Positions 52,819 to 60,568 of a stretch of DNA of 64,000 nucleotides are shown in pieces. The stretch's first letter is position 1. Every line of letters starts with the position of its first letter. Under the pieces are notes generated by a model. The model did no database searches and was not told the origin of the DNA. It saw nothing but the letters and a program-made list of their open reading frames with translations. The stretch is from CFX5 sp023384495 (GTDB taxonomy: Bacteria; Chloroflexota; Anaerolineae; Caldilineales; Caldilineaceae): the NCBI GenBank assembly GCA_048499455.1, contig JASNZV010000005.1, forward strand, positions 186,001 to 250,000, in the 5' to 3' direction. The translations under genes and the position numbers were made by a program.

Positions 52819-52850
52819 CAAAGGACTCGACCAGTGGATCGAGCCCTTTG
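52819..52850 (-). terminator. Terminator of the first cold-shock gene
   Basis: CAAAGGACTCGA (52819-52830) and TCGAGCCCTTTG (52839-52850) form a 12-bp stem with one mismatch. On the minus strand a TTTGTTTTTGTTC tail follows, giving a good intrinsic terminator about 100 nt past the csp stop. Confidence 0.8.
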
Positions 52851-52952
52851 TGCAAGGCAGCTTTATCAGCACTGCCGATTATGCATGGATGGTTGTCACA
52901 AGACTTGTGAGACCAGCCTCTGCATCAAGGCCAGCGCGTGGCGTCAAGCGTC

Positions 52953-53183
52953 TTACTGAATCTTCTGCACGCTCGCCGCCGAGGGGCCTTTGGGACCCTG
53001 CTCGATGCTGAACTCGACCACGTCGCCCTCTGCAAGGGTGCGGAAACCCGCCGAGAGAATGGCCGACTGATGCACGAAGACATCCTTGCTGCCGCTCTCC
53101 GGTGTAATGAACCCGTAGCCCTTGGAATCGTTGAACCACTTGACTGTGCCCTTGACGCGGGCGCCGAATGCTTGGTTACCCAT
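52953..53183 (-). CDS. Cold-shock protein, CspA family (copy 1)
   Basis: The 76-residue protein is a single cold-shock domain. It has RNP1 'KGYGFITPESG', RNP2 'DVFVHQSAI', and the conserved 'GTVKWFNDSKGYGF'. Such proteins melt RNA structure and act as RNA chaperones during cold or growth changes. It shares the same C-terminal 'EQGPKGPSAASVQK' pattern with the second copy at 54880-55092. Its leader is about 245 nt and contains a block shared with the other csp gene. Confidence 0.97.
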   Translation of the reverse strand: MGNQAFGARVKGTVKWFNDSKGYGFITPESGSKDVFVHQSAILSAGFRTLAEGDVVEFSIEQGPKGPSAASVQKIQ

Positions 53184-53328
53184 GGTTGGGAACTCCCCTT
53201 TTTGTGATGTAAAACCATACTGTCAACGCTACTACATGCCCCACCCACATCGTACATGGCCTGCAAACCTGTGCTACGCCACTGCCGTAATGAGGCCGCT
53301 CACACCAAAAACGATGCAGATGGGTTCG

Positions 53329-53420
53329 TACAAAAGGTGGTCGTTCCCAACAAATAAATCAAGCCGCTGGAACGGTAAGTCCGAGCGGCTGTCTGGCATT
53401 ACTCGTAAAAGAACTTACAC
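53329..53420 (-). promoter_or_regulatory. Conserved csp leader element, copy 1
   Basis: This 92-nt block aligns nearly without gaps to 55220-55310, in the leader of the other cold-shock gene. On the minus strand it contains AGCCGC...GCGGCT, which would form a stem-loop, then TTTATTTGTTGGGAACGACC. It is a candidate RNA thermosensor or stability element like the E. coli cspA leader; this is inference. Confidence 0.7.
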
Positions 53421-53434
53421 TATTTGCGTCAGTC

Positions 53435-53462
53435 AGTATAAACCACTTGACCGACTGTGCAA
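53435..53462 (-). promoter_or_regulatory. Promoter of the first cold-shock gene
   Basis: On the minus strand TTGCAC (plus 53457-53462) and TATACT (plus 53435-53440) are 16 nt apart, just upstream of the conserved leader. Confidence 0.5.
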
Positions 53463-53520
53463 AATTTCGAAAGAGACGCGCGCAAATTATGCGCGCCATA
53501 CACCCATTGTGGATTGCGAT

Positions 53521-53538
53521 GGAGCGCGGCTACGCTCC
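53521..53538 (-). terminator. Hairpin past the Thr/Pro-linker surface protein gene
   Basis: GGAGCG and CGCTCC (53521-53538) form a small stem that can be extended by surrounding pairs, about 70 nt beyond the stop at 53611. It lacks a U-tract and lies upstream of the csp promoter. Confidence 0.35.
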
Positions 53539-53610
53539 GCGGCCCCAATGGAGACGGTGCAAAATCGGCGCTTCAGCCAACACGATTACAGTCGCCCACT
53601 CGTCAGCGAA

Positions 53611-54729
53611 TCACTCGTCGTAGAAGTTGACGGTCACAACATTACACCCACCGCCGACGCCATCGGTATCGAAAATGGCGGCCACCGAAATCGGCGCGCC
53701 CGCTTCATTCACAAGCCAGGCGCTCCACCGGCCCGCCACGGCCACCCCTGCGCGAATGATGTGCGTATAAAAACCGGGTGGATTCGGGCCCGTAACCACC
53801 GGTGGGGTGGCCCAGTCGCCATAGCCCTCGCCAAAACGAAAGACCACTCGGTGTCCATCAGCGGGTTCACCCCCCACAAAGACCGCGCCCGAAAAACGCG
53901 TTGCCGCGTCATCGGGGATGCAGCCGGCCACTTCGGCGTGCGGAAAAGGCAGCGCCGCCGTGGCGGTCGGGGTGGGCGTTGCGGTGGGCGTCGCAGGGGC
54001 GGTGGGGGTTGCGGTCTCTGTTCCCACCGCGGTCGGCGTTTCAGACGCCACGAGGGTTGGTGTCGTTGATGGGGTAGGGGTGGCGCCGGCCTCGCTCCAC
54101 TGCCAGACCAACCCATAGCTGGTGTGGTGGGCGCGATTGGGGTCGTCGATTTCACCCAGCCCCATCCCGCCCACGGCGTCGGCGGGGGCGCCATCGTTGG
54201 GGCGGGCAAGGTAGGCGGGCGCCAGCGCAAACATGGCGAAATCAGCCGCGTAGGGTTCACCCGGTTTGGCCTGCGTTGTAATGGTTGCGGCGTCATCATG
54301 CCACGTAATGAGCACCGGGGCGCCCACTTGTCGTTCACCAGCGGCATCCCACATATCGACAAAGATGTGGTGGCGCCCCTGCGACTCAACTGCATCGTAC
54401 CAAACGGCGCGCGCCAGCCGCCAGTAGCCCTCACCCTCGTTCACCTCGGCGGGGATCAGATAGGCGCCCCGCTGGTCAAGGCGCGGGTCCCATTCTTCCA
54501 CAGGGGGGGGCGGCGCAGGCTGATTCCCATGCTGGACAAGCGGCAGATAGGTGACATAGGCGGGCGTTTCACTTGCAGGCTGTTCACTCAATGAATAGGT
54601 GGCCACTGATGCGACGCCAGACAGCAAACTGGCAATGACCAGCACGCCCAGCCCCAGCAAGCGTATGCGCAACGCCCGTGACGGGCGCATATGGACTACA
54701 CACCGCCGAACTCGAGCCATGCTGTTCAT
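53611..54729 (-). CDS. Surface-anchored hypothetical protein with Thr/Pro linker
   Basis: The 372-residue protein has an N-terminal signal anchor ('LRIRLLGLGVLVIASLLSGV'), then 'YVTYLPLVQHGNQP', a domain of about 140 residues with 'RAVWYDAVESQGRHHIFVDM', a long Thr/Pro-rich stalk, and a C-terminal beta domain of about 110 residues ('GHRVVFRFGEGYGDWATPPV'). No enzymatic motif is visible. The start is uncertain: ATG 54729 has GGAG nine nt upstream, while two ATGs at 54765 and 54750 also lie in frame. It sits alone between two cold-shock genes and reads the same way. Confidence 0.75.
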   Translation of the reverse strand: MNSMARVRRCVVHMRPSRALRIRLLGLGVLVIASLLSGVASVATYSLSEQPASETPAYVTYLPLVQHGNQPAPPPPVEEWDPRLDQRGAYLIPAEVNEGEGYWRLARAVWYDAVESQGRHHIFVDMWDAAGERQVGAPVLITWHDDAATITTQAKPGEPYAADFAMFALAPAYLARPNDGAPADAVGGMGLGEIDDPNRAHHTSYGLVWQWSEAGATPTPSTTPTLVASETPTAVGTETATPTAPATPTATPTPTATAALPFPHAEVAGCIPDDAATRFSGAVFVGGEPADGHRVVFRFGEGYGDWATPPVVTGPNPPGFYTHIIRAGVAVAGRWSAWLVNEAGAPISVAAIFDTDGVGGGCNVVTVNFYDE

Positions 54730-54879
54730 CCGTCGCGTCTCCAGCCTCATGCCGGATGTACGCAATCAGCCTGCACATTCGACAAAATGTGGTAACCCAA
54801 ACAAAAACGGGACTCGCAACCGTGTACGAATCCCGTTATGAAGCTGACGATGCGCTACACTGCCATCATCGGCAATGGG

Positions 54880-55092
54880 CTAGACCTTTTGCACGTTCGC
54901 CGCCGACGGCCCCTTCGGCCCCTGTTGGATGCTGAATTCGACCTGGTCGCCTTCAGCCAGGGTGCGGAAGCCCGCAGCCATGATGGCGGAATGATGCACA
55001 AACACGTCCTTACCACCGGCCTCAGGTGTGATAAACCCATAGCCCTTTTGATCGTTGAACCACTTAACAACACCACGTTTGCGGTCGTTCAT
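54880..55092 (-). CDS. Cold-shock protein, CspA family (copy 2)
   Basis: The 70-residue cold-shock domain has 'GVVKWFNDQKGYGFITPEAG' (RNP1), 'DVFVHHSAIMAAGFRTLAEG' (RNP2 and following) and 'QQGPKGPSAANVQKV'. It is very similar to the copy at 52953-53183 and should also bind single-stranded RNA. GGGAG precedes the ATG. Its ~230-nt leader shares a long element with the other csp gene, pointing to a common control and to duplication of a gene plus its leader. Confidence 0.97.
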   Translation of the reverse strand: MNDRKRGVVKWFNDQKGYGFITPEAGGKDVFVHHSAIMAAGFRTLAEGDQVEFSIQQGPKGPSAANVQKV

Positions 55093-55219
55093 GTTGGGAG
55101 ACTCCCTTCTTACGCTGAAAACATTGCACTAAGATATGGCTGGAACTAGATGAAACAGACTACATCGAAGATGTACAAATAAAGAAGGATGGCAATGAGA
55201 AGGTTACAACAAGCGAGCA

Positions 55220-55310
55220 TACAAAATGTGGTCGTCCCCAACAAATAAACATACCGCCAAATGCGTAGTGTTCGGACGGCTGACTGCCTTACCTGTGGTA
55301 GAACTTACAA
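55220..55310 (-). promoter_or_regulatory. Conserved csp leader element, copy 2
   Basis: This 91-nt block pairs with 53329-53420. On the minus strand GCCGTC and GGCGGT can form the same stem as in copy 1 with different bases, suggesting a maintained fold. It ends in TTTATTTGTTGGGGACGACC. Confidence 0.7.
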
Positions 55311-55327
55311 CATCTTGCTAATTGTCC

Positions 55328-55357
55328 ACTATACCGCAAGTTCATGTTATCTGTCAA
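55328..55357 (-). promoter_or_regulatory. Promoter of the second cold-shock gene
   Basis: On the minus strand TTGACA (plus 55352-55357) is followed after 18 nt by TATAGT (plus 55328-55333). The start site would be near 55321, at the edge of the conserved leader block. Confidence 0.65.
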
Positions 55358-55385
55358 ATCGAGAAAACGCGTGATCCAACCAGGC

Positions 55386-56345
55386 TCAACCCGGCAGCGG
55401 CAGCGGCGGATATTTCTTGCCCCCCTGCGCCTGGTCGGCGGCCCGCCGCGCCTCTTCCGCGCTGATCTCGGCCTTGGTTTGCAGCCGGGCGCGATAGCGT
55501 TGCCGCTCTTTGGCGTGCCAACGCGCCGAATCGACCTGGGAATCCATGCTGCGGGCAAAGACCAGAAAGCCGGTATGGGCGTTCATGGTGTCGTCGGGCC
55601 GCAACCGGTCGGGAACAGGCTTGTACGCGCGCAATAGCAGTTCTTCCACCGCAATATCGACAAATCCCCCACGCTCCATGTGCAGCAGCAACTCGCTCAC
55701 CTGATTGGTGGTGGGCAGGAGGCCGGCAAAGAAGCCGCCCGATCGCAACGCCGACCGCACATGTTCCAAATAGAGCCATGGCGTGCGCACATCCAGAAAG
55801 AGCGCATCGACTCCCTGTTGGCTGAAACCCCCTTCAATATCGCCGTGGATCAGTTCGACAAAAGGCAACAGATCCACCGATTCGAGATTGTTGCGCGCCA
55901 GCCGGTGTGTTTCCAAACGCGTCTCATAACTGTAGACCCTGCCCTGCGGCGCAACGGCCCAGGCCAGCGCGGTGGTGAGGCCACCGCTGCCGGTGCCTGC
56001 CTCAATGACGCGGCAACCCGCACGCAAATTCATTCGATGGACAAGATAGGCTGCATCTTTGGGGTAGATGATCTGTGTCCCACGCCGCAAGTGGCGGATG
56101 AGATCATCCACCGACGGCTCCAACACCAACGCGCTGTGACCCAACGTGCTCTGCACAACGCCCCCCCACGGCGCGCCGATCAACGCATCATGGGCATAGA
56201 TGCCCAGATGGCAGTGCAACGTCTGGCGTGGCTGCAATTTGACCACATAGCGCTTGAGGTCGTCCGTCAGCAGCAACACCAGATCACCCGGCGCGGTCAC
56301 GTCCGCCTTGGCCCGAAACCAGACCGAAGACGCTACTTCAGGCAT
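55386..56345 (-). CDS. trmI: tRNA (adenine-N1)-methyltransferase, TrmI type
   Basis: The 319-residue product has the TrmI arrangement. A small N-terminal beta domain ends at 'LRRGTQIIYPKDAAYLVHRM', the family signature. The SAM site is 'RVIEAGTGSGGLTTALAWAV' followed by 'VYSYETRLETHRLARNNLES' and 'VDALFLDVRTPWLYLEHV'. TrmI methylates A58 in the T-loop of tRNAs. The C-terminal ~40 residues are charged and less conserved. I chose ATG 56343-56345; the longer frame to 56486 adds a hydrophobic stretch not seen in the family. Confidence 0.92.
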   Translation of the reverse strand: MPEVASSVWFRAKADVTAPGDLVLLLTDDLKRYVVKLQPRQTLHCHLGIYAHDALIGAPWGGVVQSTLGHSALVLEPSVDDLIRHLRRGTQIIYPKDAAYLVHRMNLRAGCRVIEAGTGSGGLTTALAWAVAPQGRVYSYETRLETHRLARNNLESVDLLPFVELIHGDIEGGFSQQGVDALFLDVRTPWLYLEHVRSALRSGGFFAGLLPTTNQVSELLLHMERGGFVDIAVEELLLRAYKPVPDRLRPDDTMNAHTGFLVFARSMDSQVDSARWHAKERQRYRARLQTKAEISAEEARRAADQAQGGKKYPPLPLPG

Positions 56346-56437
56346 CGTTTGAGAATGTATGTCACCACGATCCACAACGAATCCTTCCGCTACAGCGATT
56401 CCAAAAAATAGAAATCCTAGCATGCATAAAGAAAAGG

Positions 56438-56466
56438 ATGATAAAGAAGTTTGACCGAAAAAACAA
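56438..56466 (-). promoter_or_regulatory. Likely trmI promoter
   Basis: On the minus strand TTGTTT (plus 56461-56466) and TATCAT (plus 56438-56443) are 17 nt apart. Confidence 0.5.
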
Positions 56467-56475
56467 ATATCCAGG

Positions 56476-56504
56476 TTGACATGCATCTGACGGCTGTGTA
56501 CAAT
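56476..56504 (+). promoter_or_regulatory. Lipoprotein gene promoter
   Basis: TTGACA (56476-56481) is followed after exactly 17 nt by TACAAT (56499-56504). Start near 56511, giving a leader of about 148 nt. Confidence 0.75.
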
Positions 56505-56658
56505 GACGGCAGGGCCTGAGTACGTCCCATGGTTCGCTCACCCACGGCATGTGTGCAGATGGACGCGGTCCCGCCGGCGCAGCCAACCGCGTGCACCCAT
56601 TGCGTAGATGAGCCCAACGCTTTCATCCGCACTCACTATTCCTCAAGAGGAGATCAGC

Positions 56659-57645
56659 ATGCAATCCAAGCGACTTGAATGGTGGCTTGTCCTGGCTATG
56701 CTCGGCATCGTGGCGCTCTCTGGCTGCGCCCCCCGTCTGGGCCAGGGCGACACAGCAGCGCAGGCCGGCGCCGACGTGCTATCCATCGACCTACCCGCGC
56801 TGGTGATCGACTTTGATACGAATGGCGTCCCCTCCGTCGGTGGCGCGCCCCTGGCTACGTTGGCCGGCGCATTCGGCGTCGCCGGCCTAGAGGCCGTAGC
56901 GCTCGCGCCGGAGCAAATCAGCACGCTGACCGCAGCCAACATCCAACATCTTCAGATCAACAACACACCAGCGGGGCTCAGTCTGCTTGTCAACGGCGCT
57001 GAAATCCCCACCCTGGCGTGGGATGGCGAATCGCTGGGGACGTTGCAGTCGCTGGCCGAACAGATGGGGGATGGGGTGCCGCCGATTGTGCAGCAGCTGT
57101 TGCCGGTGCTGGGGCAAGTCGGTGTGGGCGTCACCGTACGCTTCCCCTTGGCGCAGGGCGCAGAGTTGATCCCGTTGGAAGGGACGGCGCCGGGCGCGGC
57201 CGCCGCCGAGGCCGAAGCCGCCCGCGAGGCGTTCCTCGACAGCGTTGGCGCCCCCCCGATGATCAGCATCCCTGTCTTCTATGCCGCAGATGGCAGTTGG
57301 CAGGTGGCCGATATGACCGACAGCGAGTGGATTGCGGTGACCGGCCAGAGCTTCTGGGAGAGCCTGCGGTTGCCGGAACAGATGATCAGCGACCTGACCG
57401 CGGCGGGCGTTTCCGAGATCACCGTCTCCACCGACGCCGACGGCATCCATCTGGCCATCAACGACCAGCCGCTGCCCCACATCAGTTGGGGTGAAGGCCG
57501 CCTCGCCAACGCAATTGGGCTGGCGGCCCAAGCCGGCCTGCTCGGTGATGTGGGCGATGCCGAGGGGATTCTCAGTGCGGTGGATGCGTTGCTGCCGTTG
57601 GTGACGGCGAGCCAGGTGCAGTTGCATGTCTTCTTACCCGAATAG
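56659..57645 (+). CDS. Lipoprotein with internally duplicated domain
   Basis: The 328-residue protein has a lipoprotein signal ('WWLVLAMLGIVALSGCAPRL'). The mature part holds two related halves: 'ISTLTAANIQHLQINNTPAG' with 'LLVNGAEIPTLAWDGESLGT', and later 'ISDLTAAGVSEITVSTDADG' with 'HLAINDQPLPHISWGEGRLA'. Each unit is a beta-rich segment ending in a Trp-containing loop and a helix. I do not recognise the family. GAGGAG six nt before ATG 56659 fixes the start; the promoter at 56476-56504 drives it. Confidence 0.8.
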   Translation: MQSKRLEWWLVLAMLGIVALSGCAPRLGQGDTAAQAGADVLSIDLPALVIDFDTNGVPSVGGAPLATLAGAFGVAGLEAVALAPEQISTLTAANIQHLQINNTPAGLSLLVNGAEIPTLAWDGESLGTLQSLAEQMGDGVPPIVQQLLPVLGQVGVGVTVRFPLAQGAELIPLEGTAPGAAAAEAEAAREAFLDSVGAPPMISIPVFYAADGSWQVADMTDSEWIAVTGQSFWESLRLPEQMISDLTAAGVSEITVSTDADGIHLAINDQPLPHISWGEGRLANAIGLAAQAGLLGDVGDAEGILSAVDALLPLVTASQVQLHVFLPE

Positions 57646-57693
57646 ATAGGTCACGCGCAGCCTGTTTCGGCTGCCGGCGCCTTGACGGTGATT

Positions 57694-57739
57694 CAGAGAT
57701 TGTGCGAGTTTGAACCCGAGCAAACTCGCACAATCTCTG
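57694..57739. terminator. 19-bp perfect hairpin between convergent genes
   Basis: CAGAGATTGTGCGAGTTTG (57694-57712) and its exact complement (57721-57739) enclose an 8-nt loop. It separates two convergent genes and probably stops transcription from both sides, although neither side has a clear U-tract. Confidence 0.65.
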
Positions 57740-57762
57740 CACTTCTCCCGGCTTCCGCCTTC

Positions 57763-58440
57763 TCATTCCACCAGTGCGGCGCGCCCGAGCGCACGCACCA
57801 GAGCGACAAGCGGTGGGATCTCGTCTCTATTTAGCTCCCGTCCACAGAGCGCCACCTCGACGTGCGGGCGCGCCTCTTGGAGCACCATCACCCTGTCAAG
57901 GAAGGGTTCGAAGCGGGTAAGCAGTTCGGTGAAGACATGGGTAATCGCGCTGGGATTGAGGCCACGCGTCGCAAACTCGCTCTGCACGAAATCGACTCGC
58001 CGGACCAACCACAAGACAGCATGTGGCTCTCGTCCACGCGCCCGGCCTGGGATCTCACTGCGCACCCAATGCAATTCCTGGCGCGGTGTTGCGCTCAAGC
58101 TGGCGCGGATGACCAGCCGGTCTCGCGATAGCAGTGGGCCGCGCACAAGCCAGGCCCACAGGTCGAGCCGCGAGCCGGTGTCGTATGCGATCTCCATCGC
58201 GCCAAAGGGATCGGGCGCAGGCTGGAATTCAGCGCCAAAGCCGCCCGCGGATGGGCTGCGCAATACCTGTAGGCGTCCGCGTGTGCTATCGTCAAAGGCT
58301 GCCAGCATGGCTCGACAGCGCCCCACGGTTCGCCAGCGGCCCACGAGCCAGCAAAGCAGGGCCAGGATTGCCACAGACCCAAGCGCCCAGAGCCAGGCCA
58401 TTTCTGCCAGCCATTGTTCGATTTCAGCCCCGTTGATCAT
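57763..58440 (-). CDS. Membrane-anchored hypothetical protein
   Basis: I do not recognise this 225-residue protein. It has a hydrophobic span at about 14-34 ('AWLWALGSVAILALLCWLVG') and a cytoplasmic domain of ~185 residues. That domain is basic and mixed alpha/beta, with 'FGAMEIAYDTGSRLDLWAWL' and 'HVFTELLTRFEPFLDRVMVL'. It is convergent with the lipoprotein gene and separated from it by a strong hairpin. Confidence 0.7.
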   Translation of the reverse strand: MINGAEIEQWLAEMAWLWALGSVAILALLCWLVGRWRTVGRCRAMLAAFDDSTRGRLQVLRSPSAGGFGAEFQPAPDPFGAMEIAYDTGSRLDLWAWLVRGPLLSRDRLVIRASLSATPRQELHWVRSEIPGRARGREPHAVLWLVRRVDFVQSEFATRGLNPSAITHVFTELLTRFEPFLDRVMVLQEARPHVEVALCGRELNRDEIPPLVALVRALGRAALVE

Positions 58441-58460
58441 GGTGAGTCTATGTTTGTACG

Positions 58461-58548
58461 TTTAACGCCAAGTCGCAAAGATGCAGAGACGCAAAGAATC
58501 GGCACTGGTTTCGCTTTGCGTCTTTGCTCCTCTGCGTCTTTGCGTTGA
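58461..58548. repeat. Inverted repeat of the AACGCAAAGACGCAGAG type, copy 2
   Basis: Left arm 58461-58498 (with GCAAAGATGCAGAGACGCAA) and right arm 58512-58548 (with TTTGCTCCTCTGCGTCTTTG) are largely complementary. A related hairpin is at 6450-6539. Confidence 0.7.
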
Positions 58549-58635
58549 ATCAAATCTGCAAGGATAGAGATGAGGATTCAGAGCCGATTGCTGAGATGAA
58601 TTCCAGCCTCAACCCGCCGGAACCACAAGCCCAAG

Positions 58636-59139
58636 ATGACAACCGGTCATTTCAAACAAAGTGATTTCAAAAACAACGTCACCCGCTTGCTTGACAGCCG
58701 GCGCGTGACCTATCAACTCTATACGTTCGACTATGAGAGCGCCGATTCCGCCGTGAAGGTGGCTGAGGCGATTGGCCTGCCCCCAGAGCAGGTATTCAAG
58801 ACGCTCGTGGTGCAGCCCGAAGACACCAATCGCAAGCCGCTGTTGGTGGTCATCCCTGGGCCAGATACGCTCGATCTCAAAGCGCTGGCCCGTGCGGCAA
58901 GGCTCAAGAAGGCGCGCATGGCAACCCACGAGCAGGCCGAACGGCTTACCGGCCTTCAGACCGGCGGCATCAGCCCGTTGGCGTTGGTCAACAAAGGTTT
59001 TGACGTCTATCTGGACGCACAAGCCGAACAATTTGCAGCCATCGCGGTGAGCGCCGGCCAACGAGGGGCCAATGTGCGCCTGCCTGTCAAGGATCTGGTT
59101 CAACTCACCCGGGCCCGCATCGTAGAACTCAAGCCATAG
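58636..59139 (+). CDS. ybaK: Cys-tRNA(Pro)/Cys-tRNA(Cys) deacylase
   Basis: The 167-residue protein is a single YbaK domain of the ProRS editing superfamily. It has 'YESADSAVKVAEAIGLPPEQ', 'VFKTLVVQPEDTNRKPLLVV' with the key Lys, 'MATHEQAERLTGLQTGGISP', and 'KGFDVYLDAQ'. YbaK hydrolyses Cys mischarged onto tRNA(Pro) and can also act on Cys-tRNA(Cys). The Lys needed for activity (in 'FKTLVV') is present. The ATG follows 'AACCACAAGCCCAAG', where no strong ribosome binding site is visible. Confidence 0.93.
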   Translation: MTTGHFKQSDFKNNVTRLLDSRRVTYQLYTFDYESADSAVKVAEAIGLPPEQVFKTLVVQPEDTNRKPLLVVIPGPDTLDLKALARAARLKKARMATHEQAERLTGLQTGGISPLALVNKGFDVYLDAQAEQFAAIAVSAGQRGANVRLPVKDLVQLTRARIVELKP

Positions 59140-59250
59140 GGCGAACCACGCACGATGCGCATGGATCACGCCGCAAGGTGCGTGGCCAACGCGGACGTCT
59201 GTTCATCCTGCAACCGCTATCCATAGCCGCGACGCCAGTGGAGCACTGGT

Positions 59251-60294
59251 TCAGCGCGTCTCGGTCACCTTGCGCAAACCGCGCGGGCGATCCGGGTCGT
59301 AATCCCGGGCCAGGGCCAGGTGCAGGCCAAAAAGCTGGCCGGGGACAATCGCCGTAATCGGCGAGAGCCATTCGGGCACGGTGGCGGCCAGTGGTAACGC
59401 GATGCGGGCCAGCGCCAACGCCTCGGCGTCATCGCTGACGACAATCGGCTCGGCCTCACGTTCGCGCAGGGTGTGGAGAAACTGGCGCATTTCGGGCAGC
59501 AGCAGGCCGGTCGGCGCAAAGACAATCACAGGAAAGCCGGGTTCGATGAGCGCCATAGGGCCATGCTGAAAGTCGGCGCTGCTATAAGGCTCGGCTACCG
59601 TATAGGTGAGTTCCTTGAGCTTGAGCGCCAACTCGAACGCGCTGGCGTAGTTGTATCCTCGACCGATCACCACGCAATACCGCATGTAGCGATACCGTTG
59701 CGCCACCTCCGCGACATGGTCATGCACCGCCAACACCCCCGCCACCGCGTCGGGGATGCGGGAGAGGGCGGCCGCCATCTCCCCGTCGTCGGCCAGCAAC
59801 GTGCTGAGCAGTGCGATAGCGGTCAGCTCGCTGGTATACGTTTTGGTAGCGGCCAGCGACTGCTCCACGCCGGCTCGCAACTGAATCACATGGTCGGCGT
59901 GCTGGGCCAGGTCGGAATCGGCAAAGTTGGTGATCGCGGCGGTCAACGCTCCCTGACGCTGCGCCTCAGCCAGCACACTTACAATGTCGGGGCTCTTTCC
60001 GCTTTGGCTGATGCCAAGGACCAACGCCTTGCGCAGCCGTGGGGGCTGATGATAGAGGCTAAAGAGGCTCGGCGTTGCCAGCGCCACCGGCATCCGGTTG
60101 ACGGCCCCCAGCAGATAGTTGGCATAACGACCTGCGTTATCGCTGGTGCCGCGCGCCGCAATCAGCACAAAATGGATGTCACGGGCGCGAATGGCGTCCG
60201 CCAGCCCTTGCACTGCCGCTCGCTCTTGATCGAGAACCACGCGCAACACTTGCGGCTGTTCGTGGATTTCTTTACAGAGAAATGAGTCATTCAC
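59251..60294 (-). CDS. Double-SIS amino-sugar phosphate isomerase/deaminase-like protein
   Basis: The 347-residue protein has two SIS domains, as in the isomerase half of GlmS. The first contains 'LIAARGTSDNAGRYANYLLG' and 'LVLGISQSGKSPDIVSVLAE', and the second 'CVVIGRGYNYASAFELALKL' then 'AEPYSSADFQHGPMALI'. No glutaminase domain is present, so it is not a full GlmS. Related proteins act as glucosamine-6-phosphate deaminases or sugar-phosphate isomerases (AgaS/GlmD-like). That would fit MurQ-based wall recycling, but the substrate is inferred. Repeat copy C ends 16 nt before its ATG. Confidence 0.88.
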   Translation of the reverse strand: MNDSFLCKEIHEQPQVLRVVLDQERAAVQGLADAIRARDIHFVLIAARGTSDNAGRYANYLLGAVNRMPVALATPSLFSLYHQPPRLRKALVLGISQSGKSPDIVSVLAEAQRQGALTAAITNFADSDLAQHADHVIQLRAGVEQSLAATKTYTSELTAIALLSTLLADDGEMAAALSRIPDAVAGVLAVHDHVAEVAQRYRYMRYCVVIGRGYNYASAFELALKLKELTYTVAEPYSSADFQHGPMALIEPGFPVIVFAPTGLLLPEMRQFLHTLREREAEPIVVSDDAEALALARIALPLAATVPEWLSPITAIVPGQLFGLHLALARDYDPDRPRGLRKVTETR

Positions 60295-60309
60295 GGTTCT
60301 GATTTCCTG

Positions 60310-60391
60310 ACTATTGCATCTTTAGCAGAGTGACTCTGCAAATTGGGAGGTAGTATAGACGCCAAATGTCAAACAACTGGGTTGTTAAAAT
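60310..60391 (-). repeat. Dispersed 82-nt element, copy C
   Basis: Third copy, ungapped against 3541-3622. In the minus sense it has TTAACAACCCAG, TGTTTGACA, TTGGCGTCTATACTACC and a perfect GCAGAGT-C-ACTCTGC palindrome. It lies 16 nt upstream of the double-SIS gene in the same relation as copies A and B to their genes. Confidence 0.65.
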
Positions 60392-60395
60392 GCAC

Positions 60396-60434
60396 GATGG
60401 GCAATCCTGATGGGCAATCCTGATGGGCAATCCG
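60396..60434. repeat. Three tandem 13-bp repeats
   Basis: GATGGGCAATCCT repeats three times (the last ends in G), directly beside dispersed element copy C and 5' of the double-SIS gene. Confidence 0.75.
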
Positions 60435-60568
60435 GATAGACAGTCATTATAAACAAGAAGACAACATAGTCAGAATCAGCGTGCGGTTCAATGGTGGAAG
60501 TTGACAACACCCTTGACCCGTCACCACGAAGGCGGCGAATCTGACGCCGACACGACAGGAAGATGACC

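Larger units (their letters stand above)
56346..56658. other. 313-bp divergent promoter region
   Basis: Two well-spaced promoters lie back to back between trmI and the lipoprotein gene, their -35 boxes 9 nt apart. The rest has no assignable feature. Confidence 0.55.

Noticed and set aside
60482..60520. TTGACA-like promoter before the acyl-CoA dehydrogenase gene
   Set aside because: TTGACAACACCCTTGACCC has no acceptable -10 box at 16-18 nt.
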